Source: Leptolyngbyaceae cyanobacterium T60_A2020_046
GTDB lineage: Bacteria > Cyanobacteriota > Cyanobacteriia > Phormidesmidales > Phormidesmidaceae
Assembly: GCA_015272155.1 (NCBI GenBank)
Contig: JACYME010000159.1
Coordinates: 1 to 64,000, forward strand
Direction of reading: 5' to 3'
DNA: 64,000 nt
Positions 1-9,917 of this stretch are shown here, in pieces. Under the pieces are notes generated by a model. It was not told the DNA's origin, ran no database searches, and saw only the letters and a list, made by a program, of their open reading frames with translations. The first letter of the stretch is position 1. Each line of letters starts with the position of its first letter. Position numbers and translations under genes: made by a program.

Positions 1-60
1 TATCCCAAGACGGAACTTCAACCCCCCGGGAGGATCCCGCCAATCCATACGCTGATCCAT
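1..60 (-). CDS. Possible start of a gene running off the left edge (partial)
   Basis: On the minus strand an ATG at 60 opens a frame that stays open to the window edge and reads MDQRMDWRDPPGGLKFRLG. A GGAG element lies about eight bases before the ATG, a reasonable ribosome binding site. Only 20 codons are visible, so no family can be named. It could equally be chance open sequence. Confidence 0.25.
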   Translation of the reverse strand, partial: MDQRMDWRDPPGGLKFRLGI

Positions 61-850
61 CCATTGACTCCCACACCCTTTCCAAAAATCTAAAGCACCC
101 CCAGATGACGTGCCAATGCACGCTCAAAAACAGAGTAAACCCTACGTTAAGTCCCGACAGAGATGGTGCGGGAGTCGCTTGAGCGATCGCTGCAACGCAG
201 CCGGGTTCCCCAGTTCTTGGAACAAAATTAAACTGCCCTGAATTGTGATGATGGCGTCCTCTCCCCGGCATTCCGCAGGTTGACAAATAAATTTCGATGT
301 GTGGACGGCAGCTTGCTGAGAATGCTCAGGGCTGAGGGTGCTAAAGCGCTTCCAGCTCGACACGCCCTAAAGATTTCAGGCTATCAGCCCACTTTAGTGG
401 CTGAAATTAAATCGATCCATGATCTAAAGATTGCGCTGATAGAAATCAGCAAAGGTTTAATGGCAAATCATCCACGAAAAATTACAACCCTAATATTACT
501 GAGCAAAAAGTTTTTCGACTATTATGGGAATCCAATCAAAACTGTCATGCGAACTGTCTGTCCTGACATGAAATGAATTGATTTGCTTCAAACTATTCCT
601 GGTTTTTGCGTGCAAGAGGTGAACGGCATTTGGCAACTTACTTTAGTGATTTAGTCGGCAGAGTAATTGAGGGTTTCGAGTGCTGACGTTCTGGGTAGCG
701 TTGCTGCAAAGGTGATTCGCAACTGCTCCCTATCCGAAATTTGGGAACGTATCATTGAGGGCGATCGCGCGATCGCCCTCAGTGAGGCTCCCGAGAACCT
801 AGCCACCGCTCGGGACAGGATGGGACAGCATCAGTTCTGCACCGATGGGT
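61..850. other. Gene-poor stretch between the left-edge frame and ileS
   Basis: About 790 bases hold no convincing gene. The frames at 280-576 (plus) and 142-363 (minus) have no recognisable domain and lie in locally AT-richer sequence, so I do not call them. The only clear structure is a 24-base perfect palindrome at 757-780, listed separately. Confidence 0.5.
757..780. repeat. 24-base perfect palindrome built from two HIP1-like cores
   Basis: The sequence is perfectly self-complementary and contains GCGATCGC twice around a central CG. It lies about 70 bases past the ileS stop on that gene's downstream side, so the transcript would fold into a 12-bp hairpin. No T-run follows it, so it is not a classical intrinsic terminator. 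It may simply be a chance fusion of two HIP1 sites. Confidence 0.5.
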
Positions 851-3847
851 TTAAAAGCGATGGTCGAGGGCCGCGACGCAGCGATCGCAAATTGTTGGGT
901 GCTCGGCCACCGTGCCAATCGTGGTGGAATAGTTCCAGCAGCGATCGCACTTTTGCCCCTCCGCATCCACAACCCCAATGCCCAAACTATCGGATTCGCT
1001 GCTGCATTTCAGTCCTTGCAAGGGGGCGGGCGTTTCGAGCACTTCCACCTGAGACACGAGGAATAAATAGCGCAATTCGTCCACGTGGGCGGCGTCCGGC
1101 GCAACGCTATCTGTCGGATTTAGGGTGATTAACGTTTTACGCAGGTCAAGGTCGGGCACATAGAGCAGTACCTTTGCTTCTAGGGATGAGCCAATATCTT
1201 TGGCGACGCGGGCCTGTTCGAGCACCTTGTTCACCTCTTGGCGAATGCCGCGCAACTGTGTCCAGCGCTCGGCAAGGGCGGGCTGCTGCCACTGGTCTTT
1301 GAGGTGAATCCAGCCGGATTCAAACACCGAGGGGCAGGGGCGATCGTAGGGTAGGTTTTGCCAAATATCCTCCGCCATGTGAGACAACACAGGCGCGATC
1401 GCCTTCGCGAGGTTTTCAATCGCGATCGCCAGCACCGTTTGACAGCTCCGACGGCGGAAGGATTCTGCATCACTGATGTACAGTCGATCCTTCGCGGTGT
1501 CGAGGTAAAAGTTCGACAGGTCAACCACGCAGAAATTTTGCACCGTTTGGAAGAACCGGAAAAACTGATAGCTCTCAAAGGCCTCTTGCACTTCGGTGAA
1601 TACCTCGGTGATGCGATGCAGCATGTAGCGATCGATTTCCGGAAGCTGATCATGGGCGATCGCATCCTTGGCGGGGTCAAAATCGTGCAAATTCCCCAAC
1701 AAAAAGCGGGCCGTGTTGCGAATTTTGCGGTACACATCGGCCATTTGCTTGAGGATATTGCCCCCCAGCGGCACATCGGAAGAATAATCCACCGACGACA
1801 CCCACAACCGCAGCACATCCGCACCATAGGGCGGATCCTGCTTTTGGTTTTTGCCGCCTTCAATCACAATCTTCGGGTCTACAACATTCCCGAGGGATTT
1901 GCTCATCTTGCGGCCCTGCTCGTCGAGGGTAAAGCCGTGGGTCAGTACCCGCTGATAGGGCGCATGGCCATTTACCGCGACGCTAGTTAGCAGGCTCGAC
2001 TGGAACCAGCCCCGATGCTGGTCAGACCCTTCGAGATACATTTCGACGGGATAGTGCAGCTCTGGCCGCCGTTGGGCCACTGCCGCCCAGGATGAGCCAG
2101 AGTCAAACCACACATCCATCGTGTCGGTGCCTTTGCGGTAGCTGCGTCCGTTGCTGCGGTAGGGCTCGGGCAGCAGTTCCGCCTCCGACATTTCCCACCA
2201 GGCGTCAGAGCCGTGCTCGGCAAAGAGGGTTTCGATGTGGGTGAGGGTGGCTTCGTTGATCAGAGGTTCACCGGTTTCGGCATCGTAGAACACCGGAATT
2301 GGGACGCCCCAGGTGCGTTGGCGAGAGATGCACCAGTCGCTGCGATCGCCCACCATTGCCGTGATGCGGTTTTCCCCTTGGGCGGGGATCCATTCCACTT
2401 CATGGATGGCCTGGAGTGCCTGGTCGCGGAAGCCTTCGACCGAGGCAAACCACTGCTCCGTGGCGCGGAAAATGGTGGGCTTTTTCGTGCGCCAGTCGTA
2501 GGGATATTTATGGACGTAGGGCTCTTGCTTCAGCAAGGAACCCGCTGCTTCCAGGGCTTCGATAACGGCGGGGTTGGCGGTTGTCAGCACATTCAACCCT
2601 TGGAATGGCCCTGCCTCGGCGGTCATGTCGCCGCGCTCATCCACCGGGCACAGCACGGGCAAACCATAGCGCTGCCCTACCCGGAAGTCTTCTTCCCCGT
2701 GGCCGGGGGCCGTGTGGACGAGGCCCGTCCCCGATTCGGTCGTGACGTAGTCGCCGCCGATGATGATGGGGCTGGTGTCACCGCGCAGGTCGGTGGGCAG
2801 TTGGCTCTGGAGGGGATGGCGATAGGTGGAATATTCGAGATCTTTGCCCTTGAGCTCAGCTTTGAGGGTGAGTTCGGTGCCGAGGAGGGTCGCCATGCGA
2901 TCGCGCAAATCCTTCGCGATGATCAAATACCGGAAGGGTTTGCCTGCCGCCACTTCCACCACGGCGTAGGTCAACTCGGGATTCACCGCCACCGCGAGGT
3001 TAGCGGGAATCGTCCACGGCGTCGTCGTCCAGATGGCTACGCCCAGGTCTGACAGGTAGGGGCTGAGGGCCGCCTCTGCGTCGGGGGATGCGGCCACCAT
3101 CGGGAAGGCCGCATAGATGCTGGGGGAGGTGTGGCCTTCGGGATACTCCAGCTCGGCTTCGGCGAGGGCGGTTTGGGAGGTGGGGCTCCAGTGGACGGAT
3201 TTGAGTCCACGGTAGATGTAGCCCTTGAGGTACATTTTGCCGAAGACGGCGATTTGTGCGGCTTCGTATTCAGGCTGGAGGGTCATGTAGGGGGTATCCC
3301 AATCGCCCCAGACGCCGTAGCGCTTAAAGCTTTCGCGCTGGCGATCGATGGTTTTGAGGGCGAAGGCTTTGGCCTTTTTCCGCAGCTTGATGGGGGTGAG
3401 CCCGGCGCGGGTTTCGGCATCCATTGCCTGCAACACTTTCAGCTCAATGGGCAAGCCGTGACAGTCCCAGCCGGGGATGTAGCGAACTTTACGGCCCCGC
3501 AGGATTTGATACTTGTTGATGATGTCCTTCAGGATTTTGTTGAGGGCGTGCCCAATGTGAAGGTCGCCGTTGGCGTAGGGCGGCCCGTCGTGCAGCACAA
3601 AGGGATCACCGGGGTTCGTTTCCGCCAGCGTTTCATAGATGCGCTGATCTGCCCAGAATTGCTGAATTTCGGGCTCTCGCTTGGGGGCGTTGGCCCGCAT
3701 GTCAAAGCTGGTCTTGGGCAGAAGAACGGTGTCTTTGTAGCTTTGGGTAGGTTCTGTCACGGTGGGCAGGGCAGGGTGAATGGGCGACTCAAGCCTCGGA
3801 ATCGCTTGAGCTTGATGGACTTTGGCACGATCGCGGGTCATCATCAA
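851..3847 (-). CDS. ileS: Isoleucyl-tRNA synthetase
   Basis: Class I aminoacyl-tRNA synthetase that charges tRNA-Ile with isoleucine in the cytoplasm. The HIGH motif is at residues 97-100 and KMSKS at 647-651. Four cysteines at 967, 970, 987 and 990 form the C-terminal zinc-binding site. The length of 998 aa is full for the family. The first 29 residues look unlike the family, whose conserved N-terminus begins around SYKDTVLLPKTSFDMR. A GTG at 3760 (TEPTQSYKDT follows) is therefore a plausible true start, giving 969 aa; neither start has a strong ribosome binding site. The gene stands alone, and ycf66 lies upstream on the same strand. Confidence 0.97.
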   Translation of the reverse strand: MMMTRDRAKVHQAQAIPRLESPIHPALPTVTEPTQSYKDTVLLPKTSFDMRANAPKREPEIQQFWADQRIYETLAETNPGDPFVLHDGPPYANGDLHIGHALNKILKDIINKYQILRGRKVRYIPGWDCHGLPIELKVLQAMDAETRAGLTPIKLRKKAKAFALKTIDRQRESFKRYGVWGDWDTPYMTLQPEYEAAQIAVFGKMYLKGYIYRGLKSVHWSPTSQTALAEAELEYPEGHTSPSIYAAFPMVAASPDAEAALSPYLSDLGVAIWTTTPWTIPANLAVAVNPELTYAVVEVAAGKPFRYLIIAKDLRDRMATLLGTELTLKAELKGKDLEYSTYRHPLQSQLPTDLRGDTSPIIIGGDYVTTESGTGLVHTAPGHGEEDFRVGQRYGLPVLCPVDERGDMTAEAGPFQGLNVLTTANPAVIEALEAAGSLLKQEPYVHKYPYDWRTKKPTIFRATEQWFASVEGFRDQALQAIHEVEWIPAQGENRITAMVGDRSDWCISRQRTWGVPIPVFYDAETGEPLINEATLTHIETLFAEHGSDAWWEMSEAELLPEPYRSNGRSYRKGTDTMDVWFDSGSSWAAVAQRRPELHYPVEMYLEGSDQHRGWFQSSLLTSVAVNGHAPYQRVLTHGFTLDEQGRKMSKSLGNVVDPKIVIEGGKNQKQDPPYGADVLRLWVSSVDYSSDVPLGGNILKQMADVYRKIRNTARFLLGNLHDFDPAKDAIAHDQLPEIDRYMLHRITEVFTEVQEAFESYQFFRFFQTVQNFCVVDLSNFYLDTAKDRLYISDAESFRRRSCQTVLAIAIENLAKAIAPVLSHMAEDIWQNLPYDRPCPSVFESGWIHLKDQWQQPALAERWTQLRGIRQEVNKVLEQARVAKDIGSSLEAKVLLYVPDLDLRKTLITLNPTDSVAPDAAHVDELRYLFLVSQVEVLETPAPLQGLKCSSESDSLGIGVVDAEGQKCDRCWNYSTTIGTVAEHPTICDRCVAALDHRF

Positions 3848-3961
3848 TCAGCGATCGCAAAGTCACGAACAACATACCAATACAACATATCAATAGAGTA
3901 GGTCAGTTCAGGCCGAATCGAATCAGCCCAACAGAGTGAGTTTTACGAGGTTCAGGGGCGG

Positions 3962-5158
3962 CTAGTCAACCCAGTTGCTGTCCTCGTTGTCGTCATTCCA
4001 GTTGCTGTCTGCTAAGGGCGGGCCGACTGGGGGCGCGATCGCGTCGGGGTCTGCCATGGGGGGCTGGGGTTCATCGTCGTCAGAAGGCGTAGGCGCGATC
4101 GCGAGCGGTTCAGTAGTGGTTTCTTCCGAGGTGGGCTCGGGCGGCTCGGGCTCCGCTGCCTCGGCCCAGTTGGCGTCATCCGCACTCAAGTCAATCTCTG
4201 TTGAGACGAGGGGAGCCGCTGCCGATGGCGATTCCGGACTGGCTTCCGGCTCCGTCACAGGGGTCGCGGTTGCGGGGGAACCGTCCGCAGAACTGGTGTC
4301 GGGCGTGGATACTGAATCGGGCGCGGGCGATCGCGGAATCGAGGGTGGACGCGGTGGGATGTCGATCACCGTGCGCTGGGGTTTGGGTTTCGGTTTCATC
4401 TGCTGGGCCAGTTCACCCAACCATTGGGTGATAACACGGGTCTGGGCCGCGATCGCGCCAAGGCGATCGGCCCACCTTGAGCCCGGAGCCTTTGGCTCAT
4501 TTTCCTCGGCGGGCGACATCGTTGGCGCAGCAGGCGCGGGTGATGCTGCCGGAGCCCTAGGCGGTGACCCGATGGCGGGCGATTGCAGAGCCGTAGCGAC
4601 AGCTTCCGTCGGGATGCTTTCTCGCTGGCCCGTCTCATTCACGAACTCGTAGGCGGGGGATTGGTGCAGCGGGGTGCGATCGACGGCACCGCGCACCGGA
4701 GCCCGTGGCCCGGCAATGCGATCGCTCAGCGTGACTAGCCCAGCCTTGAGATCCTGCGCGATCGCACTCACCCCAGCCCCAAGGGAAGGGGCGGAAAGGT
4801 AGCGCCGCGCGGTTTTGAGGGTGCGATCGGCCCAGGTTCGCAGATCGGCCCAGGTAACCGGGGTCTGCACCGAGGTCGGCGTCAGGTCGCGCCGCAGGGT
4901 GAGCGTTTGCCAGCCCAGCCAGGCCAGCAGCGCCACACTCGCCAATTGCCCCAGCAACACTGCGCCCGTGATGCGCTCTGCACAGTTCCACAACACAAGG
5001 GCGTAGAACAGGCCCAGCCCACTCCACACAAAGTCTTGTCGCCGGTGAACCTCTGGCACGAAAAACGCCGCCATGTAAAAGCTAAAGCTCGCTAGGGCCA
5101 CCAAAATTGCCAGAAGATATGCCAGCACCGCCGCGATCGCCTCCCGATCTCGTTGCAA
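3962..5158 (-). CDS. ycf66: Ycf66-family membrane protein with long acidic/proline-rich tail
   Basis: The first ~100 residues carry three hydrophobic segments around a VPEVHRRQDFVWSGLGLFYALVLW stretch, matching in pattern the Ycf66 N-terminal domain of cyanobacteria and some plastids. The remaining ~300 residues are low-complexity, rich in Pro, Ala, Ser, Glu and Asp, and end in a cluster of Asp/Asn/Trp (DSNWNDDNEDSNWVD). The function of Ycf66 is unknown. The hydrophobic part should sit in a membrane with the acidic tail in a soluble compartment. The gene lies between ileS and purB on the same strand, with spacers of about 115 and 110 bases. Confidence 0.75.
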   Translation of the reverse strand: MQRDREAIAAVLAYLLAILVALASFSFYMAAFFVPEVHRRQDFVWSGLGLFYALVLWNCAERITGAVLLGQLASVALLAWLGWQTLTLRRDLTPTSVQTPVTWADLRTWADRTLKTARRYLSAPSLGAGVSAIAQDLKAGLVTLSDRIAGPRAPVRGAVDRTPLHQSPAYEFVNETGQRESIPTEAVATALQSPAIGSPPRAPAASPAPAAPTMSPAEENEPKAPGSRWADRLGAIAAQTRVITQWLGELAQQMKPKPKPQRTVIDIPPRPPSIPRSPAPDSVSTPDTSSADGSPATATPVTEPEASPESPSAAAPLVSTEIDLSADDANWAEAAEPEPPEPTSEETTTEPLAIAPTPSDDDEPQPPMADPDAIAPPVGPPLADSNWNDDNEDSNWVD

Positions 5159-5269
5159 TCCCCTTCACTGTACAGCAGCCCCCTTGGGGCAATCCGCTTT
5201 TCTTCAGTCCACCCAAAAATCGGCAAGCTGGGCTCACCCTGGGGCGGCATATCGAAACGCTCGACGGCC

Positions 5270-6565
5270 TTAGATGCTCAGGCGCTGGTAAATTTCTTCG
5301 AGATGGCGGAGGTGGTGGGCGGGGTCAAAACAAGCGTCAATTTCTGCGGGGGAGAGGTGAGCCTTGACCCGTTCATCGGCGGACACCAACGCCCGAAAGT
5401 TGCCGCCTTCGGTATTCCACGCCTGGTGAGCTAGGGACTGCACGATCGCGTAGGCCTCTTCTCGCCCTAACCCCTTGCCCACTAAAGACAGCAGTACCCG
5501 CTGGCTAAACACCACGCCACCGTAGACGTTCATGTTGCGCGTCATGTTTTCGGGGTAGACCAGCAGGTTTTTCACCAGATCGGTGGTTTCCACCAGCATG
5601 AAGTGGGCGAGGATGCAGGAGTCAGGAAAGGCGACCCGTTCGACAGAACTGTGGGAAATGTCGCGCTCGTGCCACAGGGCCACGTTTTCTAAAGCAGCCA
5701 TAGCATTCCCGCGAATTAGGCGCGCGCAGCCCGTCAGCCGCTCTGAGCGGATGGGGTTACGCTTGTGGGGCATCGCCGAAGATCCCTTTTGGCCTTTGGA
5801 AAAGAATTCTTCAACTTCCAGCACATCGGTGCGCTGGAGGTTGCGGATTTCGACCGCAAATCGCTCAATGGAAGCAGCCAGCAGCGCCAGGGCGTTCATA
5901 AATTCTGCATGAACGTCGCGGGAAATCACTTGGGTGGAAGCGGTATCGGGTCGCAGCCCCAGCTTTTGGCAGGCGAGGGCTTCGATTTTGGGATCGATGT
6001 TGGCATAGGTGCCCACGGCCCCAGAGATTTTGCCGACGGCGATCTGATCTTGCAGGGCAGTGAGGCGATCGCGGTGGCGCAGCATTTCCGCCAGCCAACC
6101 CGCCAGCTTAAAGCCAAAGGTGATCGGCTCGGCGTGAATGCCGTGGGAGCGGCCAATCATCACCGTGTCGCGGTGCTCTTGGGCGCGATAGCGAATTGCC
6201 TGAATCAGGTGTTCAACGTGGGTCAAAATCACCTTGAGGCTCTCGACCAACTGCAACGACAGGGCGGTGTCGAGCATGTCAGAGCTGGTCATGCCGAGGT
6301 GAATGTAGCGCCCGGCATCGCCCACGTATTCATTCACGTTGGTGAGAAATGCGATGACATCGTGGCGCACCTCGGCCTCAATTTCGAGGATGCGTTTGGG
6401 GTCAAACTCTGCTTTGGCCTTGATTTCATCGACGGCTTCTTTGGGGATGTAGCCTAGGTCTGCCTGGGCCTCGCACACGGCGATTTCAACCTGAAGCCAG
6501 GTTTTGTACTTGAAGAGGTCACTCCAGATTTCGCCCATCTCGGGCAAGGTGTAGCGTTCAATCAA
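5270..6565 (-). CDS. purB: Adenylosuccinate lyase
   Basis: Cleaves SAICAR to AICAR and adenylosuccinate to AMP, both releasing fumarate, in purine synthesis. The 431-aa length is typical of the short bacterial form. The superfamily signature GSSAMPHKRNP is at residues 261-271 and supplies the flexible-loop catalytic serine. The general-acid histidine lies in RSHG at 139-142, and GMTSSD at 91-96 is the substrate-binding segment. The start at 6565 gives the family N-terminus MIERYTLPEMG. Confidence 0.97.
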   Translation of the reverse strand: MIERYTLPEMGEIWSDLFKYKTWLQVEIAVCEAQADLGYIPKEAVDEIKAKAEFDPKRILEIEAEVRHDVIAFLTNVNEYVGDAGRYIHLGMTSSDMLDTALSLQLVESLKVILTHVEHLIQAIRYRAQEHRDTVMIGRSHGIHAEPITFGFKLAGWLAEMLRHRDRLTALQDQIAVGKISGAVGTYANIDPKIEALACQKLGLRPDTASTQVISRDVHAEFMNALALLAASIERFAVEIRNLQRTDVLEVEEFFSKGQKGSSAMPHKRNPIRSERLTGCARLIRGNAMAALENVALWHERDISHSSVERVAFPDSCILAHFMLVETTDLVKNLLVYPENMTRNMNVYGGVVFSQRVLLSLVGKGLGREEAYAIVQSLAHQAWNTEGGNFRALVSADERVKAHLSPAEIDACFDPAHHLRHLEEIYQRLSI

Positions 6566-6856
6566 GGCGTGTCGAAGAATACAACCGCTCCATTGTACCT
6601 ACCTGTTTGATCGGTTTTAGTGAATGTTATGGAATCTCATGCGATCGCCCTGGAGTGACACCAATCCGCCTCGGGTGGGCATCCTTACCCACAGGGTTGG
6701 CCGGAATCGGGAATCGGGTTGACCGAAATCCGGTGCAATCCACGGTCTGTTGACGACTTCTGCCGGGCTTGCCGCGATCGCGCCCGTTTGACAGAAATCC
6801 GGGGTTGAGCGATCGCCGCTGCGGGATAGATCGTTGACGAGTTTTGTCATTTTCTG

Positions 6857-7498
6857 ATGCTGAACACCCTTGAATTTTGGTCGATCCAAGCCCTGCATCT
6901 GCTATGGCAGGATTTGGACTGGATGCTGTGGAATACAGGGTTGGCCCTGATTCCCCTCGGGCTAAGCGGCTGGCTGTTTCAACGGGCGCGATCGCGATCG
7001 GTGTTGTGGTGGCTGGGGCTGTTCACCTTCATTCTCTTCTGGCCCAACGCGCCCTACGTGCTCACGGATATCATCCACATCATCGCGGCGATTCGCAGCG
7101 GCGTCTCGGTGTGGCTGGTGAGCTTGGTGCTGGTGCCCGCCTATGCCCTGTTTATGGCCGTTGGGGTCGAGTGCTATGTGATTTCAGTGATTCGCCTGGG
7201 GCAATACCTGCGGCGGTGGGGTGCGCCGTGGGCTGTCACCGGCATGGAACTCTTCACCCATGCGCTATGTGCGATCGGAATTTACCTAGGGCGCTTCATT
7301 CGCTTCAACAGTTGGGATGTGTTGACCCGTCCGGATGCGGTGCTGCACACCACGCTGACCCAGTTGACGAGCCAGTGGCCGCTGTTGATTATGCTCATCA
7401 CCTTTGGGGTGATTACGGTGACCTACTGGCTCTGTAAGCAAGTGACCCTCGCGATCGCGTGGTACTGGCCTAACCGTCATCGACTGTCCCAGCTTTAG
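6857..7498 (+). CDS. DUF1361 membrane protein
   Basis: A 213-aa protein with about six hydrophobic helices. The conserved FWPNAPYVLTDIIH stretch (about residues 60-75) and GRFIRFNSWD (about 145-155) are hallmarks of the DUF1361 family, which has no assigned function. It is divergent from purB with a 291-base gap that should hold both promoters. Nothing nearby suggests a role. Confidence 0.8.
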   Translation: MLNTLEFWSIQALHLLWQDLDWMLWNTGLALIPLGLSGWLFQRARSRSVLWWLGLFTFILFWPNAPYVLTDIIHIIAAIRSGVSVWLVSLVLVPAYALFMAVGVECYVISVIRLGQYLRRWGAPWAVTGMELFTHALCAIGIYLGRFIRFNSWDVLTRPDAVLHTTLTQLTSQWPLLIMLITFGVITVTYWLCKQVTLAIAWYWPNRHRLSQL

Positions 7499-7642
7499 CC
7501 GAGGGCAGCATCACGATGCGGCGTCGCGATGCCGACTCATGACGCTGCCAACCATCGGCGATGGGTCGGATACAGGGCGTCAGGACTGCGGTTCACGGTC
7601 TGTCAAATCGGTGGGGAGACTTCCGCCACAGAGTACGAGAGG

Positions 7643-9775
7643 CTACTCCTTGGGGGCGATCGCGTCCGGTGGGGGTTCGGCCATGAGCAGGGTGAGGGAA
7701 CTCATGGGCGAGGGGAGCTCGGGAGAACGGGTGCTGCGGTAGACTGCAACGGCTCCGACACTGCCCAAAAAGGCAACGCCAGCAGGCAAGACAGGCACCC
7801 AGCCGCCGAGGAAAAAGGCGGCGATCGCAGTGCCCACGCTGAGGCCCACCCCACCCACCAGCAGACCGCCCAGCCAGAGGGGACGGCGCACTCCCCACCC
7901 CATGCATCCGCCGATCGCGCCCCAGGCCACAATCCACAGCACCTCGGCGGCGTCGGGCCAGGCCCAGGGCAGTGGGTGATCGTCGAGGGCTGCGCTGAGA
8001 ATCTGGCTCGTCATTTGGGCGTGGAGCATGACCCCCGGCATCAGGTGATCGCGCTGGGCGGAGCGACTGTAGGGGGTGCTAAACAAATCCTTGGCGGAGG
8101 GGGCCGTCATCCCCAAAATGACGATGCGATCGCGCACCCAAGCCTCGGGCACCTGGCCATCCAAGACCTCGCTCAGGCTCACCGTTGCGGCCACGGTTTG
8201 GCGCGATCGATAGCGCAACAGCACCTGATAGCCCGCCGCATCAATCGTTTGGTAGCCGCCAAAGGTCGCTCGCAGGGGCAAAAACACGCGATCGCCGAGC
8301 TTGAAGTAGCGATCGTCCACCGAACTTGCCTGCATCTCAATGCCCTCGACGGCCAAGTATCCCAGCGCCAGCCGTAGCCCAAGGGAATAGAGCACCTCGC
8401 TTTCGGCTTCGGCGCTGGCAGACGCGAGCAACAAATTGCGGCGAATCACCCCGTCTGGATCAACCAATAGGTCATTAAATCCGACGCGCTCGGACGGCAC
8501 ACTGACCGGGGCCGGAATCGAGTCCGTCAGGGTATCACCAATTTTGCGAATTACTACCACATTCTCGGCTTCAAAGGCCGCCATCAACGCCTCGTGCCCC
8601 TCCCCTTGGGGAAGCTCACGGTGGAGATCGACGCCAATCATGCGCGGGCCGTGGGTCTGCAAGGTCGCGATCGCGTCGGCCAGGGTTGCGTCCGTCGGCG
8701 TGGGGCGCTGCAAGCGCTGCAAATCCGGTTCCGTAATTTCAACCACCAGGAGGCGATCGTCCGGGGGCAGAGCGGGCTGCATCTGCACAAGGCGATCCCA
8801 TACCATCAGCTCCAGCGGCATCCACCCGCCCACCTGGCGAATCAGCAGCACAATGCCCGTGACACCCGCGCTCAACAGTGCTGTGCTCAGCCGCCGCCAA
8901 CGGCTCGGTGGGGCCGACAATAGGGTCGGCGGCACGAGGTTGGGCAGGGCATCGGTCAGGGTGTCGAGGCAATCCAGATCGGCCAGGGCCGCCCGCGCCG
9001 AGGGATAGCGCTGGTATACCGAGGGATGGGCGAGCCGATTTAGCACATAGGCCAGGCCCGCACTCACGTCAGGGGCGAGGCTGTGCCACAGCAGTTCCCC
9101 CGTGTGGGGATGCTCGGGAATTTCGGTGGGTGGGGTGGCGGTGAGGGCATGGATGGCAGTCATCCCCAAGGCGTGGAGATCGCTGCTGTAGCGGGGTCGC
9201 CCAGACAGTTGTTCCGCTGGGGCGTAGCCCTGGGTGCCAATGCTGACGGTGAATTGTTCGAGGCTGCCGGTTTGAATATGGGTGGTGATTTCTTTGACGG
9301 CACCAAAGTCGATCAGCACGATTTTGCCATCGCGATCGCGGCGCATCAGGTTGCTGGGCTTGATGTCGCGGTGGATGACGTGCTGACTGTGGATAAAGTC
9401 CAGAATCGGTAAGGTTTCGCGCAGAAACTCAATCACTGCGGCTTCGGGTAGGGCGTGGCCGCTGACCATCTCGGCGCTGACGGGATGGCCCTCAACGTAG
9501 GCCTGCACTAGGTAAAACTGCTGGTCAAGTTCAAAGGCGTCGATGAGGGCGGGAATGCGATCGTGCTGCCCGAGGCGCTGCATCACCGTGGCTTCGGTTT
9601 CAAACAGGCGGCGGGCGGTCTGCAAAAACTTGGGATCTTGGCTGGCAGGGGTGAGGTGTTTGACGACGCAGCGGGTTTGGTGGTGAATATCTTCGGCCAG
9701 GTAGGTTTTACCAAAGCCGCCTGTGCCCAGCAGTTTTTGGATGCAATACCGATTTGCGAGGGTGGTTCCAATCAT
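7643..9775 (-). CDS. Ser/Thr protein kinase with CHASE2 sensor domain
   Basis: The start at 9775 gives a 710-aa protein whose kinase domain begins at once; an upstream ATG at 9841 would add 22 unrelated residues. The kinase occupies about residues 8-270, with glycine loop LGTGGFGKTYLA (16-27), lysine K39, catalytic HRDIKPSN (D137) and metal-binding DFG (D156). A hydrophobic segment near residue 300 leads into a CHASE2 extracytoplasmic sensor domain (about 320-590), and three transmembrane helices close the protein. CHASE2 with three C-terminal helices is known in bacterial sensors. The protein likely senses an envelope signal and phosphorylates cytoplasmic targets, but the ligand is unknown. 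Confidence 0.9.
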   Translation of the reverse strand: MIGTTLANRYCIQKLLGTGGFGKTYLAEDIHHQTRCVVKHLTPASQDPKFLQTARRLFETEATVMQRLGQHDRIPALIDAFELDQQFYLVQAYVEGHPVSAEMVSGHALPEAAVIEFLRETLPILDFIHSQHVIHRDIKPSNLMRRDRDGKIVLIDFGAVKEITTHIQTGSLEQFTVSIGTQGYAPAEQLSGRPRYSSDLHALGMTAIHALTATPPTEIPEHPHTGELLWHSLAPDVSAGLAYVLNRLAHPSVYQRYPSARAALADLDCLDTLTDALPNLVPPTLLSAPPSRWRRLSTALLSAGVTGIVLLIRQVGGWMPLELMVWDRLVQMQPALPPDDRLLVVEITEPDLQRLQRPTPTDATLADAIATLQTHGPRMIGVDLHRELPQGEGHEALMAAFEAENVVVIRKIGDTLTDSIPAPVSVPSERVGFNDLLVDPDGVIRRNLLLASASAEAESEVLYSLGLRLALGYLAVEGIEMQASSVDDRYFKLGDRVFLPLRATFGGYQTIDAAGYQVLLRYRSRQTVAATVSLSEVLDGQVPEAWVRDRIVILGMTAPSAKDLFSTPYSRSAQRDHLMPGVMLHAQMTSQILSAALDDHPLPWAWPDAAEVLWIVAWGAIGGCMGWGVRRPLWLGGLLVGGVGLSVGTAIAAFFLGGWVPVLPAGVAFLGSVGAVAVYRSTRSPELPSPMSSLTLLMAEPPPDAIAPKE

Positions 9776-9917
9776 GCCGAAGAATTCAGGCGGGAAAAGT
9801 GGGGACAGTCGGCGATCGCAAATCGACGGGCGATTGCCCACCCCAAGACGGCGCGACCCCCACGGTGCTCGACAGTATGTTCTATTTTAGGGAGTGCGCA
9901 CCGTGGGGAGGCATGTC

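Noticed and set aside
280-576. Plus-strand frame of 98 codons in the first kilobase
   Set aside because: It has no recognisable domain, no ribosome binding site and odd composition compared with neighbouring genes.
1358-1990. Long antisense frames within ileS (also 2213-3052 and 3131-3901)
   Set aside because: They mirror a strongly conserved coding strand and resemble no protein; they are frame shadows of GC-rich DNA.
5765-6457. 230-codon plus-strand frame across purB
   Set aside because: purB is certain on the minus strand; the antisense frame has no family features.
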